Below are positions 54,062-64,000 of a stretch of 64,000 nucleotides of DNA, in pieces. The DNA lies in assembly GCA_019915135.1 (NCBI GenBank), contig JAHLMK010000020.1, positions 620,001-684,000 on the forward strand, in the 5' to 3' direction. This stretch comes from Strobilurus pachycystidiatus. Taxonomy: Eukaryota > Basidiomycota > Agaricomycetes > Agaricales > Physalacriaceae. Each line of letters starts with the position of its first letter. Position 1 is the stretch's first letter. A program made the translations under genes and the position numbers. The notes beneath the pieces were generated by a model. That model saw only the letters and a program-made list of their open reading frames with translations, was not told the origin of the DNA and did not search any database.

Positions 54062-56614
54062 CAGGGCCCACAATACTCGAAACACCTGTCGACACTCTCC
54101 TCAAAGGCACAGGTCTCTCACTCGTACCCGGCCGTTCCTGCCCAAAGCTCGGTCGCCCACTTGCGTTCGACCTCGATCTAGTCAGCCCTAACCCAGTTGA
54201 AATGCGCGAAAGACCGATCGACGTTCGGTTAAGTTTCGTGTTCTCAGCTGTGCTGAGATCGTCGAGTATACCCGATTCGGGGAAAGACTCCTCTACGGCG
54301 TTGACGAGTTGGTCGTACACCGGCCTGGAACGACCTCGGACGACGATGATGTTTAATTCTTTGCCGATGAGGTTCATGCTATGGCCGATGGCTGGTGGGA
54401 GACATTAACAACGACATTCAGGGCGGACGAGGCGGCTTACCAACGGCGGTCTCCAACTTATCACCCGTTGCAACCCACACCTTTACTCCTGCCCTCTTCA
54501 GATCCCTGATCGCCTCCGGTACACCATCCTGCAACGAGTCCTTGATGGCGGTAGCACCCAACAGCCGCATGCCCGTCTCGAGCTCTGCACTAACGGACTC
54601 GATACACTCCTCGCGTTGTTCGAGAGCAACGGTCGCAGCGTGGTACCGCTCTGACCAGGTTCCTTCCCTTGAACACCCATCCAGCATCTGCAGCAGCACG
54701 CACCAGGGCTGCCTTGTCCGGGCTCTGCGCCTTGTACGAGATCTTGCCCGTGTTGGGATCAACGGACGTCAAGACGGTGTGGCAGAGGGCGAGTACGGAG
54801 AAGAAGCCGCGAAGAGCGCCGTGGCGCGACGGCGGGGCGGAGGCAATGTCTTCTTGCAGGGCGGCAGAGTGGAAAGGCGGCTCCTCGGGTGGCGAAGCGG
54901 CCGTTCTTTGGTTGACCGTCGATGAGCTCGAGGAGGCGCTTGACGATGTTGCGGCGGCGGCGGCTGGAGCAGGTGTAGACGGGAGGGACTGTGCGTCGGC
55001 CTGGACGAGGGGAGCAGCGTCAGCCGGGTAGATTCGCCCACCAACGCTAGCACCGCGGAAAACCATCTGGTTCTGGGTCAATGTGCCAGTCTTGTCGCTA
55101 AAGACATACTCGATCTGACCCAGATTTTCACTGAGGTTCCAGCTGCGCGCCAAACACGCTTGACCGTCGCCCTTCCGTGTCCCAGGGCGTTCGTGGTACA
55201 TGTCGGAATCAAATTTAATGAACGCGGCTTAACAAGTACGAACAAATTCGATGGAGATGTAGAGCGAAATGGGGACGATGTTCTGGAAGGTGATGAGGGC
55301 AAAGGCCCAAGTGATGAGACCGTTGATGGATGGATTGTCGTCGGAGCGGTTGTCGTCGTGGAGCCAGGGGGCGCCGCGCCGATAGTAGTGGTGCTCCAAG
55401 GCAGAGTCGACGATGGCGCAGGCGACAGCCATGCAGGCTAGAAGGAGCAGGTTAATAAATCTAGGAGAAGTTAGTAAAACAAAGATGGAACTAGTATAAC
55501 ACGCACACTTGCGGATTCATCTGCCTCTCGACCTTGCTACGCTTACTCGGAGTTCCGCCGCTGTTCAAGACAATCTTCGAGTCCTCGCCAGTGAATAACA
55601 CCGGCCCGACCACCCAGCCTGTATTCCTCAGGACCGTCTCTCTCATGAGTGTCATCAAGATATCGACCGGGACCTTGTTGTCTGCTCCCGCTTCATCGCC
55701 AGGCAGGACGACCGCTGCATTCAAGCGGAACATATCGCTCTCCGGGCGATCACAGTCCACACGGCCCCTGGCCGAGGCACACCCCCTCGCACTATCCCAG
55801 CCGCGCTCTCTGAGGATCTCGACAGCGTTCCTGGACTTGAGATTGGTTTCGCCGTCGAGGTTCTTGGTCTCGACAAACGCGACGCCATCATCCTCGCTCG
55901 AAGCGCAGATGAGGATGTCGGCAGGAAGGGATTCGCCATCGTAAACCTTGATGAAATCGCCGACGCGGATGTCCTCCCACATGCGCTTGGCCCAGTGCGG
56001 GTGCGTCACGCGGCGAGAAGACGTTGAAGTGAGCGGATTGGAGATGTGCGGCATGCAGGAGTTACGATAGGTGTTGGTAGGAGAGACGGGCTCGTCGAAT
56101 TCCACCTCGGTTTGAGTGCGCTGGATCATGGGCTTGAGAACGTCGTTCTTCCTCTTTTCGAGATCCTTTTTCGTGACGGTTTCGGGTTTTTTGTCGTCGG
56201 CATCTCCATCTTTCTTCTTGTCGGGGTCGGTCTTTTTCGCCAGTTTACTCTTCCAGGCCAAGAGCCCGCAAAGACATTGATCGACTTGGCTGTGGTCAAC
56301 TCGCGATGCGTGTTCTGATAACCGCCGCCTTCGAGGAAGCGCACCGTGCTCCGTAAACGCGTGCATAACTTTGGTACCGTTTGACGTCTTCGTTGGCGTC
56401 CTACAACGTAGATGTGGACCTTGACTGCGACGGCGGGGTTCAGGGCGGCAACGGCGAGCTTGAGATCCTGCAGCTCCTCCTGTTCATAAGGGAAGGTCTT
56501 GCAGCCGTCCAGATGGTCATGGCGGAGCATGCAGATGCCCGTCATGACGCCGCCTGCGTGGTGATACCCAGTGAAAAGTCCATATACGCTGAGCGAGGGT
56601 AAACGAGGGAGATC

Positions 56615-57194
56615 TAGTCCTGTAACCGGACCCTCTATGTGACAAGTCGACGATAGAGGGTCCTGGTTTTCTCGTCGTAATTTTGGCACTGGCGCATGTC
56701 CTTCCTAGTTTGGTATATGATCGGGTTAATTCCACGCGAGTTTTCCGGCCCGAGGAGCCCATCTTTACACTGAGCCATCCTTTAACGTGTATCTTCCACT
56801 CTGACTGCGCACTATACTACTCTTGGGATCCCTGGATATCCCTGCTAGTCTCATATCATTCCATCTGCACAGGTAAATGTCAGGTTCCTCGAAAGATGAC
56901 AGCTCTTTGTGCAAAAGAAGACAACATGATCACAGAAAAGCGGGGCAGGCACTTCTTGTACCTTCCAGGGAATGCATAATTACTTCTGGTGTAGTAGCGG
57001 AAATGCTAGTTCGTTGCAAACGCGTTTGGCGGCAAGTAGCTTGGCCACACTGACTTCACGTGCTCACAAATCGCGTGGAATTAACCCGATCATATACCAA
57101 ACTAGGAAGGACATGCGCCAGTGCCAAAATTACGACGAGAAATCCCAGACCGTATATCGTCGACTTGTCACATATACGGTCGGTAACGAGACTA
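56615..57194. mobile_element. Inner nested MITE (580 bp) with about 130-bp TIRs
   Basis: Ends TAGTCCTGTAACCGG (56615) and, inverted, TAGTCTCGTTACCG (57194). The repeats extend to about 56745 and 57066 with one almost perfect 80-bp stretch. Flanked by AGGGAGATC at 56606-56614 and 57195-57203, a 9-bp duplication as made by Mutator-like elements. It sits inside the 1.66-kb element. Confidence 0.88.
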
Positions 57195-57499
57195 AGGGAG
57201 ATCAAGGATCGATCAATTTGATGGTGACAGATCGAGCTCTATCGTTGACTCTCGTCTCCATCCCTTCATTCTTGTATTCTGTCATGTTATAACTGTTTCA
57301 TGTGGCTCGGCCCTTTGGTGGTCGATTGCAGTGTTTTTGATTTCACGCACATGCACGTGCGTTTGGTTGAGAATTGCCCGGCGATAATTCCACAAGTCAA
57401 ACTCCGTTCCTTTCCTCTCACCACTTTCCTCCGCACATTTTCCTGAACCAAATTTTTTACACTCTTCCTTTCACCAACCACTCTGGGCTGAGGCGACAA

Positions 57500-57720
57500 G
57501 CAAGGCAGCGGCGTCGACACCCGTCAGGACGAGGACCATGCCCCCCGACAGGACGAGGATACCTGCCGACAAGACGAGGACCATGCCCGCCCGGCCCCAC
57601 CGACCGGACAAGGACACGGACTACGTTCGCACGTTGCGCAGGACGAGGAGGCTACGATGACCCGACGAGGACGAGGACAAAATGAGGACCGCGCGAAAGA
57701 CGACTCCGAGGATGACAAGC
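57500..57720. repeat. GACGAGGA-rich low-complexity tract
   Basis: Irregular repeats of gacgaggac, gacaaggac and cccgacgagg in the unique part of the outer element. No coding frame of note. Confidence 0.55.
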
Positions 57721-58155
57721 GCGACAGCCCCATAGGACGACTACGATGCACAGGACAAATGCGAGAACGTCCTGAACACGACACCGCGCAGATATAGGAC
57801 AGCAACAAGCACGAGAGAGTGTCGGCAACACGCGAGTGCAACGGAGGGACGGCACACGGCACAAGTGACTCGAATCACAGCCGCGGGCCCTTCATTTTCT
57901 CAATCTACTTGTCTTTGTACTAGCCAATATTCGTGTACTCGAGATCTCTGCAGTAGTAGTACATGCACAATAGAACAACTATTATATATTTTATTATTTC
58001 CTCAATGAAGAGTACATACAGGCAGGGAACCAGCCAATTATTTCAGGCCGGAAGGCACGGTTCCCGTAATGTTGGTTGATGAACATTGCCCAACGTCGTT
58101 GTACCTAGATTTCCCATCAAACTACGTGCGCTCTGATAGAGGCTGAGCATGGATT

Positions 58156-58191
58156 ATCGTGGAATTTCGGGTTGACCTAATTTTCCACGAT
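58156..58191. repeat. Hairpin next to the right TIR of the outer element
   Basis: ATCGTGGAA (58156-58164) and TTCCACGAT (58183-58191) pair exactly around an 18-nt loop, immediately internal to the right TIR. Confidence 0.55.
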
Positions 58192-58850
58192 CAGCCTCGC
58201 TCACCGCATACGGACTTTTCACTGGGGGTGATAGCCTGGAGTCTTGGCATCTGTTCATCGTCAGCGACAGTAAGCGCGGCAAAGGGCGGGAAAAGGGCGG
58301 ACATATGTGTTGAATGAGGGCATCGTCGTCGTCGTAGTGGCGGTATGAAGGCAAGGAATCGATGGTGCCAAACGTGGCCATTGCAAAGCTCTTGACGTTC
58401 CGCCATATCCCGACCTAGAACCGCTGAGGTCATGCCTGTTGTGCGACGTCCTCTCGGGATATTCGGCGAAAGAGATGTTGCGCTCTTTTTCGTAGACGCG
58501 TCGGTGTTGGGCCAAGGGACGGGTTGGAAGACGCGAGATGGTGGTAGAAAGAAGGCACGAATTTGGTGATAGCCGTTACGAAATTCGTGATGGCAGAATC
58601 GCTTTTGACGCGGACTACTTATTACTGGGGTTTCAGTAAATAACTAGCCCGTGTGAACACGGTCACTACCAGATTTGAGGCTTCAATTTGATATAAGACC
58701 TGTGTAGATCGCGAACAGTGACACGAATTATATTATGGACGAAGACCGTGTGTTCTAGTTGGTAATCTATGCTTTGCGGTTACGCTTTCTGGCAGGCATG
58801 GGGCTGTCTTCGTAGTTGAAGCTGGCACGTTTTCAGTGCTATGCTGAAAG

Positions 58851-60660
58851 TTATCCTCTAACGAAGTGAGAGTGAGAAGGAGGAGATGATAGCACATTCC
58901 GAAACATACCTCTTCCATCCCCTTCAGAGTCGCTTGCATGTCTAGTTTCCCTCTCTTGTGCCTCCTCTTCCCTTGCCCTCGCCTCTCTTTCGATGCGGTC
59001 TCTCTCTGCTCTCTCACGTTGACGACGCAATTGTTCCTGCCGTCGGGCGTCCCGTATGTTAACTTGTTGATTGTGCTGCTGATTCGTTTCGATGTTTCTA
59101 GGCTGGCCGTCATGCTCGTGTTCCCTTTCGCCTTGTTCCCTCTCCCTTGTCTCCCTTTGCTGTCGCTCCTTCTCTGCTCTCTCGCGTGCACGGCGCCGTA
59201 GCTGCCCCTGTCGTCTGGCCTCTTGTATTTCAGCCTGTCGATCACGCTGTTGAGTTCGAGGGTTTTCATCGTCCGTCCGACGGTGTGTTGGTTCATCATG
59301 ATTATCAGGTGCATGATCTGACAAGGATGGTGAATACTGGATAGTGACAACAGTTTCAAGCGTACCAGGTTGGCCTTCTTCAATATCACTCGCCTGATGT
59401 CCTCTGTCGTCCCGCTCCCTCTCCGTTCGCTCCCTCTCCGTTTGCTCCCTCTCCGTTTGCTCCCTCTCCACCCTCTCTCGCTCCTCTCTTTGAAGTTGCT
59501 CCTTCTCTTCCCTTTCCCGTTAGCGTCGCCGTAGCTGCCTCTGCCGCCTGGCTTCCCGTATTTCTGCTTCTCGAGTGTGCTGCTGTGTCGAGACAGCTTG
59601 GTCTTGCGTTTGAGGCGGTGTTGGAAGTGGATCGTGACGTGAAGCGACCCCATTAAATCGAGCTGTGGGCTCATTTCGTGAAGGCGGATGTCGAAGATCT
59701 ATGCGAGGATAGAATATGTTTGCAGGCGCACGCGGAGGCGATATAGTTTGCTGCTCTGTACGATGTGAGGGTGGCGCGCGTGAAGGGGGTCTTGGAGAGA
59801 CAGAACATGATCTTGGCCTGGAATGATCTGGCGCACGGGGAGCAGACGGCTCTGAGAATATAGTCGTGGCCTCCGCATCAGATGAAGAAGACTAAAGCAT
59901 TGTTAGATAACTTCAGAGGATAGGAAAAGAAAGATTTACAGGTTTAGACGATTGTGCGGAAGCTCTTCCCTGTTCTTTGATGTGTCGGTTCCATCGCTGA
60001 GCAATATCAGGCCGAGTAAGGTTTGCTTCGTCCGTGGCTCGCTGAGTGGGAGGTGGTGTATGGAGATGGGAGGCAGCCTGAACCCAACTTTGCGTGAGGA
60101 ATGGAGATGATAGTCTGATTAGAAGACTCACTGCAACAGGACGCCCCGAGTCAATGAAAGGATCATTACCATCCATTGTGAGGCAGTGAGATGTAGAGGC
60201 CAGGGGTGGGTGGGCGGTCTGTATTCGCTTCCGCTTTGGTGAATTGTCGACACCGGGGTTGCGTGTCATCTTGCGTATAGTGGCCCGGCGCCGCTGCTCT
60301 TCATCCGTGATGATGAAGGGTGGAATATTTTCGTTATTTGCAGGTTGGCGTCGACGTCGAGGACTGGAAGGATGCGGGTGGGTATCACGAAACGCTTGAC
60401 GTCGGATTTCCTGGAGTTGTTCATTCTGTAAGGCTGGAGACCTATAGCACGATAAATATAGAGTAACCAAAAGCATAAGAAATAAGTACTGACTGTTGTT
60501 CGTGTATTTGTATTGTGCTCGAGGTGGGAGAGGGTCTCGGAGCCAGAGGCTCGTCGTCTTGACCATCTGCGCGCTCAAATACATGAGGGTGGTCGGCAGG
60601 TAGAGAGGATGTTACAACCTCCTGCTGGTCCTCTACGTCCTCTATTGTTGTTGCTGGCAT
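58851..60660 (-). pseudogene. Charged coiled-coil repeat protein with a premature stop
   Basis: Starts MPATTIEDVEDQQEVVTS at 60660; next exon LQNEQLQEIRRQAFRDTHPH, NNENIPPFIITDEEQRRRAT and KMTRNPGVDNSPKRKRIQ; then a Ser/Pro exon with FYPRIDLRHPPSRNEP. The C-terminal half has three copies of a module of the form I-x-x-ARRQ-x-QLRR followed by Arg/Glu runs (59.55, 59.23 and 59.03 kb), with EREQT pentapeptide repeats between. A TAA at 59520-59522 interrupts the first module; the frame is open for 200 codons after it. Long single alpha-helix or coiled-coil is expected. No enzyme domain. Function unknown; perhaps a transposon cargo gene. The stop may be real decay or sit in an unrecognised intron. 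Confidence 0.45.
59398..59475. repeat. 15-bp tandem repeat coding EREQT units
   Basis: Four to five copies of a unit like TTTGCTCCCTCTCCG, encoding EREQT/ERERT on the minus strand. Confidence 0.75.
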
Positions 60661-62014
60661 TGAGGGATAGCCGTGCTGAAGAAAGAAAAGACGGACACAA
60701 TCAGGCGGCGGAAGTTTCGGAAGATCTACAAATATGGCATGAGCGGTGGCTCTTGAGCTCTGTTATGCCGGCGAAGTTTCGCGAACTCACCATATTTGGT
60801 ATGCGCGCTGGCCTCCGTGATCATGTACTGGACACATAATATGGCACTCAGACCTAAACGCATACACAGCTTTCTGTACTGGGATTGGGTCACCAAACAA
60901 CATTCGCAAAATAGCATATTTACGTTATCATAGTACAGTTGCAAGTACAGAACTTAGAAGCGTGTAGTAGTAGCCCTATAGACTGGTTTTTGACTTGAGC
61001 AGGACATTTGACGTGTCCTCGCCGAAATGACAGCTATGTCATGGAGTGGGTTGTTGATTACAGTGCATGGCAGAACAGTGTGGCACGTGTACACGTTGAT
61101 GGGCGCGGCGGCGCAGTAGGGTAGTCGGCGCGCGACCGACACAGTGAAGGGCAAGGGCCAGGTGCGGATCCATGGAAGAGCCTGCAGTGTGTATGAGAGG
61201 CAGGCATTCGAGAAAAAGGCGTCAACGCACCTGAATGGTCCGGTATTCGACGCGATGGCTAGCTTGAGGATGTGCCATTGGATCCAGGATTGTAACCACA
61301 TGTGAGAACTGACGGTGGTGGTGGCGGAGATAGACTGACGAGGTCTTGCACGTCGTGTCAATGGTGGGTGGTGGATGATGACAATGGTGCGATAGAGTCA
61401 AGCCGAGGCGGGAGGAGGCAACAAAGATGTTGACAGGATGGCGTGGTCAGAGACCAAAAAATGTTCGGTGGTCCTGAGGATGGTGAAGACCAAAGATCCT
61501 TGCAATGAGTGAGCCAGGTTGCAAATGAGAGGAACTCATGATGACGCACCAGACATGATCAAAAAAATTCGCCTCATCTTGAGAACCTGTGTCGGCGCCG
61601 GGGACAGCTTGAGGCGGGCAGGCGGTACGCGGAGAGAGCAGAGGAGGGCAAGGGCGCGGGAATTTGGGGGCTACCACCAAGTTCCCACGAATGCACGAGA
61701 GAGACGCGGTCGCGTCGAGGTGTGACCGTCAACGATGAGGGCAAGAGACAAACAGACATGCCCAAAGTGGATGCACAGCCACTTCTGAAAGTCCCGTAAA
61801 TTGCTGGCACAAGTGACAGCAATTTACGGGGTTTTGGTGGCTTACATAAGATAATCTGTTGCTGAGGCGCGTACATACCTGGCACCGTCCTATATACCCT
61901 CAATTCCTGTGTGATCTCTTGCATCCGTGCCAGAACCGATGTTGCTGTGAAACCAAGCCAGGGAGTTCGTCGGTGAGGTACATCGTGGCTAGAGATAGAG
62001 ATGAAAGATCGATC
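60661..62014. other. No gene recognised; contains a strong hairpin
   Basis: Short open frames on both strands without motifs. The minus-strand frame 60726-60944 and those around 61.0-61.7 kb could not be linked into a gene. Confidence 0.35.
61793..61830. repeat. Perfect 14-bp inverted repeat with 10-nt loop
   Basis: CCCGTAAATTGCTG (61793-61806) and CAGCAATTTACGGG (61817-61830) around gcacaagtga. Same geometry as the hairpin at 29163-29200 but unrelated stem sequence. Confidence 0.6.
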
Positions 62015-62023
62015 ATTGACAGC

Positions 62024-62534
62024 TAGGCTCGTGACCATCCGCTTCGCCACGTGGCTCCGCTTTTCACTTTTGGCGAAGCGGCTGGTCCCAACTGAGCCGG
62101 ATTTGGCTGATGCTGCCAATCCAGCCCCCGCACTTTTATTTGACGATGAGGTTTCACGATAAAAAAAGTCAAAAAGTTCACTAAATGAAAAGTGATTTTT
62201 ATCGCATTTGAAGGCATCTGGGATAGCAAAAAAAATTTAGTTACACCCGAGCTAATTCATGTCGAAGTCCCTGCCACTGAACGGACACCTGGCGAGGAAG
62301 TTCACTTGTGAAAAAAGTTGAAAAAGTCATTTCTTAAAAGTTGCTTAGAATACAAAAATAATCATCTTTTGTTTAGTGGAAAAAATACATTTTTCTGGGA
62401 GAGAGGACGTCGAAAAGTAAAAGTTCGGTGCCTGGATTGGCAGCATCCGCCAAATCCGGCTCAGTTGTTCCCAGCCGCTTCGCACTAGTGATAAGCGGAG
62501 CCACGTGATGCGAAGCGTGCTGGTTGCGAGCCTA
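62024..62534. mobile_element. MITE (511 bp) with about 110-bp TIRs and 9-bp target duplication
   Basis: Ends TAGGCTCGTGACCA (62024) and, inverted, TAGGCTCGCAACCA (62534). Inner TIR parts such as GAGCCGGATTTGG and ATGCTGCCAATCCAG are near identical on both arms. Flanks ATTGACAGC at 62015-62023 and 62535-62543. The AT-rich middle (62.15-62.42 kb) codes for nothing. Long TIRs and a 9-bp duplication point to a Mutator-like origin. Confidence 0.9.
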
Positions 62535-62543
62535 ATTGACAGC

Positions 62544-64000
62544 GTTCCGTGGGTTCCGACTCAGGCCACGTGGGTTTGTCTCTTTGACGGACGTTTGTAT
62601 CTCCCGCGCTCCTCAGGCTACGGGCACCAAAATTTCTGCTACAAGATGTCATTATCTTATAGTTAGAGACAATCAGAGGTCCCAAATTAATATTAAGCAC
62701 GTCCGCTAAGTAGATAGAGGTTGTCGACTTGTGCCACATGGCTTTGTCTTGTCTCAATTACCCGGGTCAACTCTCCCTTAATATATAGGATGAGAATGAT
62801 CGAAATATTTTCTGGTTCTTCCCAATTGGGAACTACACACCGGGCTTTGGGCCAAATATTGACCCGCTGTCACAAATTGCCTCCATTCTTCTCCCTCCAT
62901 CATGTGCTTCCCACTCTCGACACCGTCATATTCTCCCGTCTCTGCATCCACCTCGGCCTGGGCCTAGCTCACCTCTCTCTTTCATCCATCGTCTTGGCAT
63001 TGCCTAGACAGATCACAGGTTCCATCATGGGATGGGTGTCCAAATGCGGACCGTAGATTCCGGCCCGCTGAAGACTGCAAGTCAATGATGTCATTGCCAT
63101 ACGAGGCGAGGGCAGCCTTTCTCTGGACATCCATGACATCATTTACCCGGGTCCCTCTGCCAAATCTTCGCAAGTACTTTGGTTATGCTACCTTAGTCCG
63201 TACTCTGGATTCTCTGTATATATTCATGGACTCTCTAGTTAGTTCCGCAGTCTGTTCTCTTCGTCTACTCACTGCTCGGTCGCTCCTAGTACTGGTGTAG
63301 CTTGACACACTCCTCCTTCATATCTATCTCTATCTCTATTCCTTTCTCCTTGTCTCGTTCGTGTGACTTGGGTGGTTGCCTTAGTATTCGGGCACCAGTC
63401 TTGACACCCGCAGTTATCTGGTTGATATAGGCAGTATAAACCGAATATATACAACATTTGTGAAAGATAACTGCCGGAAGGGAAGTTATTTGGTAAATAT
63501 ATGCCCTATTCACCAAATATTTCCTGCATGTTTGACGAATATTTGCCATGTAGTATTGCCACTATATTTCAGTGAGGCTCAGGCCAGTAACAATAGGTTA
63601 TAGTTGATGATCATCCCAAGTCTCATATTTTGACTATGCTACGAACATAGGGTATCAAACTGGTTCTAAGCAATAATGCATACTCCATCAATGTAGCCTG
63701 CACGCCGCAAGCGCTTGTCTGATATCAAGGTGAGAACAGCTCGGAGAACGCATCAGAAGTCTTACCGTTACATTGGCTTGGATGGAGGAGTACTTGAGGA
63801 AAATTGCGTCGGCCGTGCTTGCTACCAGAAGCAGAAAGATAATCAACAAATGGGTTATAGGGCTAAAAGACGAGACTTACCGCGTGCGTGAAGGTCGCAC
63901 AATGTGATTCTGACGCGTCCAGTGCACACAGGCACAGACTGCAACTAATGATGGCAAAAAGGAGAGAGAATGCACCCGTGATGTCAAACGCTGAAGCCGG
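62544..64000. other. No gene recognised to the window end
   Basis: AT-richer sequence with short frames. No splice-consistent coding region or repeat could be defined. Confidence 0.4.

Larger units (their letters stand above)
52330..56410 (-). pseudogene. P4-type ATPase (phospholipid flippase) pseudogene
   Basis: Order on the minus strand: DANEDVKRYQS (56.39 kb), MWEDIRVGDFIKVYDGESLP, FVETKNLDGETNLKSRNAV, GGTPSKRSKVERQMNPQV, ITFQNIVPISLYISIEFVRT, then the phosphorylation site DKTGTLTQN (55.08 kb), SYKAQSPDKAALVRAAADAG, ATAIKDSLQDGVPEAIRDLK, VATGDKLETAV, NIIVVRGRSRPVYDQLVNA, GSVLAIDGAALG, ALLLRLATLCEGVIC, ILNFFYKNIVCIGVL, FWTVAPVIAIGLLDRIVDAD and YGREGKWFGMKWFAVYMIDG. Such enzymes flip aminophospholipids in Golgi and plasma membranes. 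Two deletions are evident: most of the nucleotide-binding domain (junction about 54661) and the GDGAND hinge (junction about 52910-52930). There is a TAG at 52848-52850, further frame changes near the C-terminus, and a 0.95-kb transposon insertion. The N-terminal membrane helices are replaced by GT2-like sequence. Confidence 0.88.
56567..58226. mobile_element. Outer non-autonomous element (1.66 kb) with 32-bp TIRs
   Basis: Left end CCCAGTGAAAAGTCC(A)TAT at 56567-56598; right end is its complement at 58195-58226, 29 of 32 bases equal. Flanks are GGTGATA at 56560-56566 and 58227-58233, a 7-bp target duplication. The paralogous empty site is present at about 17705-17745 (gtggtgataacctgaagtcttgg). 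No transposase is visible inside. CAGTG-type ends recall hAT elements, but those give 8-bp duplications, so the class is open. Confidence 0.85.
56411..58560 (-). pseudogene. N-terminal GT2-like gene fragment, split by a nested insertion and fused to the flippase
   Basis: Minus-strand pieces: YEKERNISFAEYPERTSHNR (58.5 kb), FGTIDSLPSYRHYDDDDALI (58.37 kb), then after the insertion GGVMTGICMLRHDHLDGCKT, FPYEQEELQDLKLAVAALNP and AVAVKVHIYVV (56.42 kb), directly followed by flippase sequence. It matches the fragment at 17.58-17.87 kb and extends further upstream than that copy. The flippase N-terminus should contain membrane helices here, so this is a chimeric junction of two decayed genes. Confidence 0.55.

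Noticed and set aside
1..64000. CRISPR arrays, bacterial operons, ribosomal RNA genes
   Set aside because: No regularly spaced repeats, Shine-Dalgarno-led gene runs or rRNA cores were seen; genes are intron-rich and eukaryotic.

Overview
The window is nuclear DNA of a filamentous basidiomycete, most likely a wood- or litter-decaying agaricomycete. The evidence is a secreted GH7 cellobiohydrolase with a fungal CBM1 tail, genes split by many GT-AG introns of about 47-60 nt, a Swr1-type chromatin remodeller, and Plavaka-like and tyrosine-recombinase transposons typical of Agaricomycetes. No prokaryotic signals, CRISPR arrays or confident RNA genes were seen.

Layout. 0-16.2 kb is the host-gene part: the 3' end of an unknown gene, a spliced extended-SDR oxidoreductase (minus), a doubtful membrane-protein gene, a long Swr1/INO80-family ATPase gene (5.45-13.84 kb, minus) and a complete five-exon GH7 cellobiohydrolase (14.43-16.19 kb, minus) with a TATA box. 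16.6-22.3 kb holds a truncated GT2-type glycosyltransferase gene, an AT-rich unknown gene and about 3 kb without a recognisable gene.

22.3-42.4 kb is a transposon block. Plavaka-like element 1 (22.3-29.6 kb) and element 2 (35.7-42.4 kb) each pair a large transposase gene with a divergently transcribed accessory gene. Between them lies a DIRS-like retroelement (30.1-35.7 kb, minus) with gag-like, reverse transcriptase/RNase H and tyrosine recombinase ORFs. Its RT gene contains two introns and its recombinase is frameshifted.

42.4-64 kb is mainly decayed accessory DNA: transposase fragments, unknown fungal genes, a probable TET/JBP-like 2-oxoglutarate/Fe(II) dioxygenase (50.0-51.0 kb), an Hsp70/BiP fragment, a P4-ATPase (lipid flippase) pseudogene with two large deletions, and a charged repeat protein with a premature stop. 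Four non-autonomous inverted-repeat elements can be delimited to the base with target-site duplications: one inside the flippase pseudogene (53115-54061), a nested pair (56567-58226 containing 56615-57194) and one at 62024-62534. The last two named (56615-57194 and 62024-62534) share terminal sequence and both have 9-bp duplications.

The intact-looking host functions are the cellobiohydrolase and the SDR. The Swr1-like gene looks complete except for an apparent one-base loss in helicase motif VI. All exon calls come from reading splice sites and family motifs by eye; no database search was possible.
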